Notes: generated by a model not told the origin, from the sequence alone. Positions 1 to 6,921 are shown, numbered from the stretch's first letter. The stretch: 10,352 bases of DNA from Eubacteriales Family XIII. Incertae Sedis bacterium (GCA_031278145.1 JAITLA010000042.1:1-10352), one strand, 5' to 3'. A program made the numbers and translations.

Positions 1-92
1 GGGGGAGTTGTCGAGTGGCTCCTTCCAACCGTTTGCAAAAGGCGCAAACGGGGATACCCGTTCGCTTCGCTCCGGGCACACGTAGGAGCGCA
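1..92. other. Hairpin-dense non-coding stretch
   Basis: No gene is supported here. Three perfect inverted repeats follow one another. The first is CCGTTTGC/GCAAACGG at 29-36 and 44-51. The second is AACGGG/CCCGTT at 47-52 and 57-62, which shares bases with the first, so the two stems are mutually exclusive. The third is CGCTCC/GGAGCG at 68-73 and 85-90. None is followed by a T run on either strand, so they are not ordinary intrinsic terminators. The stretch lies downstream of the minus-strand kinase gene and directly abuts a dispersed repeat. It may be part of a larger palindromic repeat element or a structured 3' region of a transcript, but no function can be assigned. Confidence 0.5.
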
Positions 93-175
93 GAAGCCCT
101 TGTCCCCTCAAAACATCCGTTCAGCAATTGAAGTGCGCCTTTGGCGCTTCAATTTTGGACGGAGCCAAAATTGAA
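93..175 (-). repeat. Dispersed 83-bp palindromic repeat, copy 1
   Basis: Read on the minus strand, this is 81/83 identical to 5678-5760. The two differences are an A/G and a C/T. It contains two back-to-back hairpins. One has arms TTCAATTTTGG and CCAAAATTGAA around a 6-base loop. The other is TTGAAGCGCC-AAA-GGCGCACTTCAA with one mismatched or bulged base. The match to copy 2 starts exactly at the outer end of the first hairpin arm. The hairpin structure, intergenic position and near-identity suggest a MITE- or REP-like element, although no target-site duplication or transposase is visible. Confidence 0.85.
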
Positions 176-189
176 ATGGGGCCGTCCCG

Positions 190-215
190 CCCGGCCGTTA
201 CGACTCTCGGCCGGG
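190..215 (-). terminator. Hairpin spanning the kinase stop codon (terminator-like)
   Basis: CCCGGCCG (190-197) and CGGCCGGG (208-215) form a perfect 8-bp GC stem. Its 10-base loop contains the TAA stop codon of the kinase gene (198-200). On the minus strand the stem is followed by GC-rich sequence and only short T runs, so it lacks the U tract of a classical intrinsic terminator. It may protect the mRNA 3' end or pause transcription. It may also be a by-product of GC-rich sequence. Confidence 0.35.
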
Positions 216-3200
216 GGACAGGAAGCGGAACAGCACCTCCAGAATTTTGTCCATCTCGACGGGCTTGGCGATATGAGCGTTCATACCGCTTTCCAGCGCC
301 TTATCCACATCCTCCTTGAACGCGTTGGCGGTCAGCGCGACGATCGGCACGGTGCGCGCGTCCGCGCGGTCCAGACCGCGAATGTTCGCCGTGGCCTCGT
401 AACCGTCCATAAGCGGCATTTGCACGTCCATGAAGATGATATCGTAGCTGTTCTCGGGGGATTCCGCGAACATGCGCACGGCCTCCGGGCCGTCCTCCGC
501 TTCGTCTATCGACATGCCCGTGATTTCGAGGAGCGAGGTCACGATAACGCGATTGATCTCCACATCGTCAACGAGAAGCGCCCGCTTATCGATGAATTTG
601 GCGGTGGCGTCCATGATGGCCGCCTCGCCGGACAGATCCTCCGATTCGCGCAACCACAGCGCGAAGCTGAATTCGCTGCCCTCCCCCTCCTTGCTCTTCA
701 CGGAGATCTCCCCGCCGAAGAGCTGCACGATACGCCGGCTGATGGCGAGTCCGAGGCCCGTGCCGCCGTATTCGCGCGACAATCCGCCGTCCCCCTGCTC
801 AAAGGGGCGGAAAATGACGGGCAACGATTCCGCGGGAATGCCGATACCCGTATCAATGACGGAGAACGCGATCAGGGTTTCACCCTCTCTGCGATCCTGC
901 TTCTCGATGCGGAATTCGATTTTCCCGTGCGCCGGCGTGAATTTCACGGCGTTGCCGAGCAGATTCACGAGTACCTGCCGCAGACGCATAGAATCGCTGA
1001 CAAAGGTCGCGGGAGAAAACGCCTCGAAGCTCACCGAAAAATCTATGTTCTTTTCGTCGCAGCGCGGTTTGATGATACCGGCCAAGGTCTGCACCAGCTT
1101 AGGCAGTTCCACCGTTTCCTTTGAGAGTTCTATCTTGCCGGCGTCCAATTTGGCGATATCCAGAATATCGTTCAACAGGCCCAAGAGATGTTGCGACGAA
1201 GCCTCTATCTGCTGCATGTGATCCTTGATCTCGTCCGCGCCCGCGCCGCCGTCTCCCTCGTCGAGTTTTCGCTGTACGATACTCGTCATGCCTATGATCG
1301 CGTTCATCGGCGTGCGTATCTCATGGCTCATGCGCGCCAAAAACTCATTCTTGTGCCGATTTGCCAGATTTGCGTCGCGTACGGCCTTTTCCAGATCGAT
1401 CTGCGTACTGCGCAGTTCATTTTCCATCGTGACGCGCACGGTGACGTTGCGCGCGAAGCCGAGAAGCCCGACCGGCGTTCCGTTCGAGTCGAATATGGAG
1501 GTGCGCACCGAATCGATCACCTCCTCGTGCCCGTCGGCGAACAGGATCCGTTCCTCCGTGTAGAAAGGCGTCGGGGATGCGAAAGCCGCAACATCGTTTT
1601 TATTAAAGACACGCACGAGTTCGGGCGGCAGGATTTCCTCCGCCGTTTTTCCGACGAAATCATCCGCGGAGCGCCCGGCGATATCCGAAAAACGCGGATT
1701 TACCGTCAGGTATCGGCCTTTCGCGTCCTTGTACCAGATCAGATCGGGCGAGTCCGCGAAGATCGTATCGAGCAACTGCTTTTGTTCCTCTATCTTCAAG
1801 CGTTCGCGCGCCATCTCCGTAACATCCGCAGTGGCGACGATATAGCCGATCCGTTCGCCGTCCTTGCCCGAAAAATAATTCGCAATGCCCTTGATATAGC
1901 GCTGACTTCCTTTCATATGGTAGATTTCCGTCTCCCGGCCCTCCTCCAGCGCCCGGATGGGGCAAAACGCGGAGCCGATGGGATAGATGCTGTTTTCATA
2001 ATAGGACGTGCCGACGACCTCGGAGAGCGTCTTTCCGCGCAAGGCCAGCCCGTATTCGTTCATGTAGATGATCTTGAGGTCCAAATCCGTGATACAAAGC
2101 GGGCTGTTCACGCTGTTTACAATATTGTCCGCCATATCGTCGAAAGCATCCGCCAGCGCGCCGAATTCATCCCTTCTCTTTGAAAGGAAGCGGAACTGCC
2201 GTTCTCCCGCCCTGAAGCGTGAAAAGCCCCGGATCAGCCTCTTAATGTTGTTCGTCAGGAAAGAGGCCATCCAGATGGCCACGAATACGACCAAAACGAT
2301 GATAATGCCCGTGGTCATGACGAGCTGCACAAGCGTGTCGGCGAGACTGCGTTCGATGGCCGTTCCGAGCCGTATCTCCGTTTCCGTGGCGGGACGCGTG
2401 AAATCCTCCAGCCCCGCGCCGATGGCGACGAAACCGAAACCGCGCTTGGAATAATCGTTGTCCTCGGAGGGGGCGTATTGACCCGTGTAATAGGGGATCG
2501 CCGCCGCCGTGGTCAGCTTGTAAAGCCCGCTCCACAGGATGTAAAACGAGCCTGAGCCGCCGTCCTTGGTGAGGTCCATCCAACCCGTGCATTGCGGCGC
2601 ATTGTTGAGATAGCGCCCGTCGAGTCCGACAAGACCGGCCTGCGTAAGCGCGGGCGCGGGCGTTTTCTCCCTCGACTGCGCGTTGAACTGCGGCACGCTC
2701 TTCACAAAATCCGTCCATTTTTCGAGACCGCTCGTCTGCCAAGCGTCATAGATCGACGATTCGAGCCAAGGGATTTGCGGCTCGCCCGTATCGGGATCGA
2801 AACCGACGATGGAGTGGTGGCGCGGATGGCAGATACTGCGGCATTTATAATCCCATATAAACGCGTAATTCCCCTCAAAGGCGCTCGGCAGTTCCGTATA
2901 CCGTTCGTTCAGCGGCGTGAGATGATCCACGAATTCCATGATGTGGTCGTGGTTCAGCGCGAAAGTCACGTAGCCGGTGATCTCCCCGCTCTCGTCCGTT
3001 ACGGGCGTCGCCCAGCGCACGATACCCTCAAAACGCTTGCCGTTCGGGTTCTCTTCTCCGGCGTAGGCCTGCTCCTCGGGCGCGTAGTCGATCTCGTAGC
3101 CGCGCGTTTCCGCCGCCCCCGCCACGGTTTTTGGCGTGTACATGCCGATGTAATTCGAGGGAACGTAGGCGCCGATCACATCCGACACGTAGATTTCGCC

Positions 3201-3896
3201 GGGCTTCAGCTTCTTGAGTTCCTCAAAATACGTTTCGGCCTTGACATAGGTGTTCAGCCTGTTCGATACGTCCTTTTTCTGCGGGTCCATGCGATCGGAC
3301 GTGACGATCTTGCATTGTTCCAAGCCGTCGAGTCCGACGAAGGTGATTTCCTTGTAGAGGGGTATTGTTTCATATAAAAACGATTCGGGATTGCGATAAT
3401 GAAAACCGTCCATATCGTTGTTTTCGGCGTTGGTGGAAACACCGCCGGCTTCCGTCTGCGCGGCGGACGATTCCGTGGAGATCCAAGATTCTCCGTCCGG
3501 CGCGAGCGTCCATTCGCCCTGCTTGACCAGACGCCCCGTTTTGTTTTCGGCGAATCGGAGGTAATTCTCCTCCGTGGGTTCTACATCGGCGAGATACAGG
3601 ATATCGGCGTCGCGGCCGTAGAGGAAATCCGCCGTTTCCCGCGCCGTGTCCGTCGTCATGCGTTCGATGTTCTCAACCGCGCCGGCGTTCAGCGCGGCGG
3701 AGGAATCGCTGACGGCAATCTCTTTCAGGATATCGCCCAGACTGATGAAGTGCCGCCAAGCGATCACGGCCAGTATGATCAAGGGGATGATCTTGATCAC
3801 AAGAAAGATGATGAGGAGCTTGGCGCGCATACCGAGGCCCAGCCCGTTTAAGATATCCTCTGTTTTTTTGCGAAAGTAAACCGAAATACGTTTCAT
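198..3896 (-). CDS. Hybrid sensor histidine kinase, large extracellular sensor, HAMP-PAS-PAS-HisKA-HATPase-REC
   Basis: A 1232-residue membrane signalling protein expected to sense an external ligand, autophosphorylate and pass phosphate to its own receiver. Order: TM1 at about 24-46; an extracellular part at about 47-518, resembling double Cache (motif CRSICHPRHHSIVGFDP); TM2 at about 520-547; HAMP (DEFGALADAFDDMA); PAS1 at about 590-705; PAS2 at about 705-830. HisKA follows with SHEIRTP (phospho-acceptor H858). The ATPase has N982 in its N box, DTGIGI, and GGTGLGLAI at 1044-1052. The receiver has acidic D1110/D1111, phospho-acceptor D1157 (MDVQMPLMDG), ALTANAF and AKP. No HPt domain and no partner regulator are present in the window. 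An in-frame ATG at 3953 would add 19 residues, but they come from repeat-derived sequence; AGAGG at 3910-3914 favours 3896. All catalytic motifs look intact. The ligand is unknown. Confidence 0.93.
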   Translation of the reverse strand: MKRISVYFRKKTEDILNGLGLGMRAKLLIIFLVIKIIPLIILAVIAWRHFISLGDILKEIAVSDSSAALNAGAVENIERMTTDTARETADFLYGRDADILYLADVEPTEENYLRFAENKTGRLVKQGEWTLAPDGESWISTESSAAQTEAGGVSTNAENNDMDGFHYRNPESFLYETIPLYKEITFVGLDGLEQCKIVTSDRMDPQKKDVSNRLNTYVKAETYFEELKKLKPGEIYVSDVIGAYVPSNYIGMYTPKTVAGAAETRGYEIDYAPEEQAYAGEENPNGKRFEGIVRWATPVTDESGEITGYVTFALNHDHIMEFVDHLTPLNERYTELPSAFEGNYAFIWDYKCRSICHPRHHSIVGFDPDTGEPQIPWLESSIYDAWQTSGLEKWTDFVKSVPQFNAQSREKTPAPALTQAGLVGLDGRYLNNAPQCTGWMDLTKDGGSGSFYILWSGLYKLTTAAAIPYYTGQYAPSEDNDYSKRGFGFVAIGAGLEDFTRPATETEIRLGTAIERSLADTLVQLVMTTGIIIVLVVFVAIWMASFLTNNIKRLIRGFSRFRAGERQFRFLSKRRDEFGALADAFDDMADNIVNSVNSPLCITDLDLKIIYMNEYGLALRGKTLSEVVGTSYYENSIYPIGSAFCPIRALEEGRETEIYHMKGSQRYIKGIANYFSGKDGERIGYIVATADVTEMARERLKIEEQKQLLDTIFADSPDLIWYKDAKGRYLTVNPRFSDIAGRSADDFVGKTAEEILPPELVRVFNKNDVAAFASPTPFYTEERILFADGHEEVIDSVRTSIFDSNGTPVGLLGFARNVTVRVTMENELRSTQIDLEKAVRDANLANRHKNEFLARMSHEIRTPMNAIIGMTSIVQRKLDEGDGGAGADEIKDHMQQIEASSQHLLGLLNDILDIAKLDAGKIELSKETVELPKLVQTLAGIIKPRCDEKNIDFSVSFEAFSPATFVSDSMRLRQVLVNLLGNAVKFTPAHGKIEFRIEKQDRREGETLIAFSVIDTGIGIPAESLPVIFRPFEQGDGGLSREYGGTGLGLAISRRIVQLFGGEISVKSKEGEGSEFSFALWLRESEDLSGEAAIMDATAKFIDKRALLVDDVEINRVIVTSLLEITGMSIDEAEDGPEAVRMFAESPENSYDIIFMDVQMPLMDGYEATANIRGLDRADARTVPIVALTANAFKEDVDKALESGMNAHIAKPVEMDKILEVLFRFLSPGRES

Positions 3897-3914
3897 CTTC
3901 GTAAAACAACCTCT

Positions 3915-3941
3915 TTCAAATTCGGCTCCGTCCAACATTCG
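3915..3941. repeat. Degenerate relative of the 83-bp repeat core
   Basis: The core GGCTCCGTCCAA followed by ATT matches the first hairpin of the dispersed repeats at 93-175 and 5678-5760. The flanking arms have diverged, so the hairpin no longer closes well. It sits just upstream of the kinase start. Read in frame, it creates the spurious N-terminal extension LDGAEFE of the kinase reading frame, similar to the LDGAKIE encoded by the other copies. Confidence 0.55.
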
Positions 3942-3984
3942 GCTTCGCCTCATTCCTCCGTTCGCCCGAGGCTCACTTCGCCGG

Positions 3985-4021
3985 CCTGTTTTACACCGCG
4001 GCTAAAGCCGCGTAAAACAGG
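3985..4021 (-). other. Strong hairpin between the amidohydrolase and the kinase
   Basis: Arms CCTGTTTTAC-ACC-GCGGC and GCCGCGTAAAACAGG pair over about 15 bp, with a short bulge and a tiny loop. It lies 32 bases after the stop codon of the M20 gene and 88 bases before the kinase start. No T run follows on the minus strand, so termination would not be of the simple intrinsic kind. The arm GTAAAACA (minus strand, 3994-3987) is also perfectly complementary to TGTTTTAC at 3908-3901, between the kinase Shine-Dalgarno and its ATG. This allows an alternative pairing. Confidence 0.6.
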
Positions 4022-4053
4022 CAATTTTGAAGCGCGGAAAGCACTCAAATTGT

Positions 4054-5199
4054 TCAAATACTGTAAAGTACGCGTAAAAACGCTTTTACGCCGACGGACA
4101 AAACCGACTCGTCGAAATCGAAGTCGGCGCTGTGCAGCGGTGTGTTGTGCCCAAGCCCGAGGTGAAAAAATATGCCCGGGACTTTCCGCTGATAGACGGA
4201 AAAATCCTCCGAGGTCATCGTCGGTTTGTCCGCCTCTATGAACGAAAAGGACTCGCCCGCGTCTCCGTCCGGCAGACGGCCCGGCGTTCCGCACAGGGCG
4301 TCGCGGAAGCTGTCGAACAGTGCGGGATCGTTGCGCACGGCCGGGCAATGCCCGATGAAATCAATCTCGACGCGGCAGCCGAATTCGCGTTCGACCCTCG
4401 ACGCGACGGCGCGCAGACCGTCTTTCATGCGCCTGTGTACATCCTCTTCAAAGCAACGCATCGTGCCGCGCAAAACGGTATGGCCGGAGATTACGTTCGT
4501 CGCGGTTCCGCTCTCAAACACGCCGAATTTGAGCAGACGAAACACGTCGTCCGGGAAGAGGCCGCTTTCCGCCTCGTAGGCCGCCGTCACGAAGCGCGCG
4601 CCGGCCGCCAGCGCGTCCACGCCCTTTTCCGCCGCGGCCGCGTGAACGCTCTTGCCGAATATATCGATGCGCAGGATGCAGGCCTCGGCCATGAAAGCCC
4701 CCTTGCGGCAGACGACGGCGCCCTTTTCGTATCCGGGCCAAAGGTGCAGACCGAACACCTTGGAAACATTGTACCGTTCAAACACGCCGGTATCGCAGAT
4801 ATCCTGCGCGCCGCCCATGGTTTCTTCCGCCGCCTGAAATATGAGCAGTACATTGTGCGGCAGGGCGTCCATGCGCCGGGATATCTCCTCGGCAAAGCCG
4901 AGCAATACGGCCATATGCCCGTCGTGACCGCAGGCGTGCATCCTGCCGGGGCGCGTTGACGCGTAATCGCAATCGTTTGCCTCCGTGACGGGCAGGGCGT
5001 CCATATCGCTGCGGAAAGCCGCCGTGTCCGGCATACCCGCGTCGAAGTACGCGCACAGACCGGTACGGCCCGCGGGTACGATCTCACAGGGAAGCTTTGA
5101 GAGGACCCCCGTGATGTACGCGCGGGTATCGGGCAGGTCAAAATCGAGTTCCGGTATGCGATGCAACTCCCTGCGGTGTTCTGTAAGCCTGTCCGCCAT
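4054..5199 (-). CDS. M20 family metallopeptidase / amidohydrolase (M20D-like)
   Basis: A 381-residue cytoplasmic enzyme of the M20D amidohydrolase group. Relatives hydrolyse N-acyl amino acids, hippurate, indole-acetyl amino acids or N-acetyl-diaminopimelate; the substrate cannot be chosen from sequence alone. Visible motifs are RSDMDALPVTE (63-73), MHACGHDGHMA (87-97, ligands C90 and H92), AAEE (123-126, catalytic and metal-binding glutamates), GLHLWP (150-155, H152) and TPLHSADFDFDES (353-365, H356). The dimerisation domain lies between about 170 and 285 and carries GKSVHAAAAEKGVDALAA, with H186. Length is normal for the family and there is no signal peptide. The start at 5199 is supported by AAGGAGG ending 10 bases upstream. 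The gene is co-directional with the kinase, 157 bp upstream of it. Co-transcription is possible, but a strong hairpin lies between them. Confidence 0.93.
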   Translation of the reverse strand: MADRLTEHRRELHRIPELDFDLPDTRAYITGVLSKLPCEIVPAGRTGLCAYFDAGMPDTAAFRSDMDALPVTEANDCDYASTRPGRMHACGHDGHMAVLLGFAEEISRRMDALPHNVLLIFQAAEETMGGAQDICDTGVFERYNVSKVFGLHLWPGYEKGAVVCRKGAFMAEACILRIDIFGKSVHAAAAEKGVDALAAGARFVTAAYEAESGLFPDDVFRLLKFGVFESGTATNVISGHTVLRGTMRCFEEDVHRRMKDGLRAVASRVEREFGCRVEIDFIGHCPAVRNDPALFDSFRDALCGTPGRLPDGDAGESFSFIEADKPTMTSEDFSVYQRKVPGIFFHLGLGHNTPLHSADFDFDESVLSVGVKAFLRVLYSI

Positions 5200-5329
5200 G
5201 TTGCGTTTGCCTCCTTGTGATCGTCGCGGCGCGTACGGGCATATTCCGCAGTCTTGCCACGGGGCAGTTTATCCTTACGCTCTCTTATTTTACCGGTTCG
5301 GCGTACGAAATACCATACAAAAGGTACAA

Positions 5330-5358
5330 AATATATCGCGTTTTTGACTGTTTTTTAA
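5330..5358 (-). promoter_or_regulatory. Possible promoter of the M20 gene
   Basis: On the minus strand, TTAAAA (5358-5353) is followed after 17 bases by TATATT (5335-5330) in an AT-rich stretch of an otherwise GC-rich region, about 130 bp upstream of the M20 start. The -35 match is weak, so this is tentative. Confidence 0.35.
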
Positions 5359-5422
5359 AATTTTCCTCTTTGTTTCCGTCCAAAGCCCCGTTTTTCAAGA
5401 AAAATCCACCCGAAAAAAAACC

Positions 5423-5451
5423 TTGACGTTCGGCCCCCGAGCCACTAATAT
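5423..5451 (+). promoter_or_regulatory. Sigma-A-type promoter of the tRNA-Arg gene
   Basis: TTGACG (5423-5428), a spacer of exactly 17 bases, and TAATAT (5446-5451) within the run TAATATAATATATG. The predicted start is near 5458, about 43 bases before the mature tRNA. The leader contains a small stem GAAGCC/GGCTTC (5461-5478). This is the best promoter match in the window apart from the TetR one. Confidence 0.85.
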
Positions 5452-5500
5452 AATATATGTGAAGCCGCAGAGGGCTTCCCGCGAAACCTGCGGATCATAT

Positions 5501-5577
5501 GCGCCCGTAGCTCAGTTGGATAGAGCGTCAGACTCCGACTCTGAAGGCCGCACGTTCAAATCGTGTCGGGCGTACCA
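5501..5577 (+). tRNA. tRNA-Arg (anticodon CCG)
   Basis: A full cloverleaf can be drawn. The acceptor stem GCGCCCG/CGGGCGT has a terminal G-U pair. The D arm is GCTC...GAGC with loop AGTTGGATA. The anticodon stem TCAGA/TCTGA closes a 7-base loop CTCCGAC, giving anticodon CCG, which reads the arginine codon CGG. The T arm is GCACG-TTCAAAT-CGTGT. The discriminator is A and the CCA end is encoded. It is a single-gene transcript with its own promoter and terminator. CGG is a well-used codon in the neighbouring GC-rich genes. Confidence 0.95.
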
Positions 5578-5587
5578 TGCGCACACT

Positions 5588-5621
5588 AAGACAACTCTTG
5601 CAAAACAAGGTTGTCTTTTTA
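5588..5621 (+). terminator. Intrinsic terminator after tRNA-Arg
   Basis: AAGACAAC-TCTTG and CAAGG-TTGTCTT form a stem of about 12 bp with one bulge and an AAAA loop, directly followed by TTTTTAT. It begins 11 bases after the CCA end of the tRNA. Confidence 0.88.
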
Positions 5622-5677
5622 TATTGCTTCGATGAAAATGCTTGGAAATCAGCCTTTCCGAAACACCCAAGGGTAAA

Positions 5678-5760
5678 TTCAATTTTGGCTCCGTCCAAAA
5701 TTGAAGCGCCAAAGGCGCGCTTCAATTGTTGAACGGATGTTTTGAGGGGACAAGGGCTTC
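5678..5760 (+). repeat. Dispersed 83-bp palindromic repeat, copy 2
   Basis: This is the inverted partner of 93-175 (81/83 identical). It has the same two hairpins: TTCAATTTTGG/CCAAAATTGAA, then TTGAAGCGCC-AAA-GGCGCGCTTCAA. Identity with copy 1 stops at 5760, in the loop of the next hairpin (5738-5780). The right arm of that hairpin is therefore absent from copy 1. Confidence 0.85.
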
Positions 5761-5780
5761 GCCCGCCGCCCTTCAAAACA
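5738..5780. repeat. Inverted repeat overlapping the end of repeat copy 2
   Basis: TGTTTTGA-GGG (5738-5748) pairs with CCC-T-TCAAAACA (5769-5780). An inner GGGC-TTC-GCCC stem lies at 5754-5764. Only the left half is shared with repeat copy 1. It may be the intact end of the element, which copy 1 has lost. Confidence 0.5.
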
Positions 5781-5782
5781 TA

Positions 5783-5863
5783 GGCGTCAGTGGGGGATTG
5801 CACCCGCCACTGACAGCTTGAAAAGTTGAAACCCGCCGCCTGTAGAGGCGGGGGACTGACGCC
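5783..5863. repeat. Composite palindrome with outer inverted ends
   Basis: Outer arms GGCGTCAGT (5783-5791) and ACTGACGCC (5855-5863) are perfect complements 63 bp apart. Inside, GTCAGTGG (5786-5793) can instead pair with CCACTGAC (5807-5814), and a second stem, CCCGCC/GGCGGG, lies at 5832-5852. The left arm therefore has two competing partners. The unit ends 38 bp before the carboxypeptidase gene. It could be a small non-autonomous mobile element, the hairpin end of a lost IS200/IS605-type element, or a structured RNA. Nothing in the window decides between them. Confidence 0.55.
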
Positions 5864-5901
5864 GTCGTTCAAAGTATGCAGAAGACAAGAGGGCTTTTCA
5901 A

Positions 5902-6921
5902 ATGAAAGGAACACCCGAATCGGGCCGTCCGCGCGTCGGCCGGAAGAAAAAAGCCGGGCGCGGCGTGGCGATCCCGGCGGGCGCGGCGCTCGCGCTCATA
6001 CTCGTGGCGGCGACGCTGCTATTCACGCCCGCGGCGACGGAAAGGTCGCCGGTCGGCTCGCTCTACGGCGGGGACGCGATCCCCGCGGAATCGAGCGACG
6101 GTGCGGCGGGTGACGAACGAAGCCGGGCCCCGCTCGCGGAAACGCCGCTGCGCGTTTCGCTCAACAGCACAAACGCGATCCTCGTGGAATCGAACGACGG
6201 CCGCGATGTTCTGCTCGACGTATCGAGCGGCGAACGGATCTATCCGGCCTCGCTTACGAAGATCATGACGGCCGTCGTTGTGCTTGAGCATGCGCCCGAC
6301 CACGACGCGCTCGTGCGCCTGTCACAGGGGATATTCGACAGGACCTTTGCGCAGAACGCCTCGACGGCGGGCTTCCTCCCCGGCGAGAGCGTCCGCGTCC
6401 GGGACCTGCTGTACGGGCTGCTGTTGTCCTCGGGCGCGGAATGCGCAATCGGGCTGGCGGAGCACATCGCCGGCGACGAAACGGCCTTCGCCGCGCTTAT
6501 GAACCGAAAGGCGGCGGAGCTCGGCATGGACGCCACGCATTTTACGAACGCGACCGGGCTGCACGACCCGGAGTTGTACACGACCGTGCGCGATATCGCC
6601 GTGCTGCTGGATTACGCCCTCGAGAATGCGCTGTTTTATGAGATTTTCACGTCGCGCCGGCATATCGTGCGCGCTACGGACGGACGGTCCGAGGACCTGC
6701 GCCTTTACAGTACCTTGTTTGCCAAAACGGACGGCGAATACGAGGGCTTTGCGCTTCTGGGCGGCAAAACGGGCTACACGCCGGAGGCCGGGCAATGCCT
6801 CGCCTCCGTTGCGGAGAAAAACGGGAGGCGCTACATGCTCGTGACGGCCGGCGCGCCCGGGGACAATCGCACCGAAGCTTTGCATGTCGAGGATGCCGTC
6901 GCCGTGTTCTCGGCGCTTTGA
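5902..6921 (+). CDS. D-alanyl-D-alanine carboxypeptidase, S11 family (PBP5/DacF-like)
   Basis: A 339-residue penicillin-binding protein that should trim the terminal D-Ala from peptidoglycan pentapeptides outside the membrane. A basic N-terminus (RVGRKKKAGR) precedes one hydrophobic segment at 22-42. No clear signal peptidase site follows, so it is probably an N-terminal anchor. A linker of about 40 residues leads to the catalytic domain. Motifs: SLTK at 117-120 (nucleophile S117, K120), SGA at 177-179 in place of the usual SxN, and KTG at 289-291. The C-terminal beta-sandwich domain and amphipathic helix of PBP5 are absent, so the protein ends soon after the catalytic fold. The start is supported by AAGAGGG at 5887-5893, 8 bases upstream. 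It appears monocistronic: palindromic DNA precedes it and a separate promoter follows. Confidence 0.9.
   Translation: MKGTPESGRPRVGRKKKAGRGVAIPAGAALALILVAATLLFTPAATERSPVGSLYGGDAIPAESSDGAAGDERSRAPLAETPLRVSLNSTNAILVESNDGRDVLLDVSSGERIYPASLTKIMTAVVVLEHAPDHDALVRLSQGIFDRTFAQNASTAGFLPGESVRVRDLLYGLLLSSGAECAIGLAEHIAGDETAFAALMNRKAAELGMDATHFTNATGLHDPELYTTVRDIAVLLDYALENALFYEIFTSRRHIVRATDGRSEDLRLYSTLFAKTDGEYEGFALLGGKTGYTPEAGQCLASVAEKNGRRYMLVTAGAPGDNRTEALHVEDAVAVFSAL

Noticed and set aside
141..1124. 327-codon open frame on the plus strand
   Set aside because: It is antisense to the receiver and ATPase domains of the kinase. It begins inside the dispersed repeat and has no domain or credible ribosome binding site.
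3897..3953. Upstream ATG codons extending the kinase by up to 19 residues
   Set aside because: The extension is encoded by the degenerate repeat and lacks a well-spaced Shine-Dalgarno. The natural basic start followed by TM1 begins at 3896.
4132..4959. 275-codon open frame on the plus strand
   Set aside because: It is antisense to the M20 amidohydrolase, whose catalytic motifs are intact.
5501..5577. tRNA-Arg as an integration site of a mobile island
   Set aside because: No integrase and no second copy of the tRNA 3' end are seen in the window.
5818..5846. Candidate promoter TTGAAA-N17-TGTAGA for the carboxypeptidase
   Set aside because: The -10 matches the consensus at only three of six positions and lies inside the composite palindrome, so it is too weak to list.
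5783..5863. CRISPR array or direct-repeat array
   Set aside because: The repeated segments are inverted, not direct, with no regular spacers and no cas genes.
5528..5914. 128-codon minus-strand frame through the tRNA and the repeats
   Set aside because: It overlaps the tRNA, its terminator and three palindromic units. The predicted peptide reflects the repeat sequence, not a protein family.
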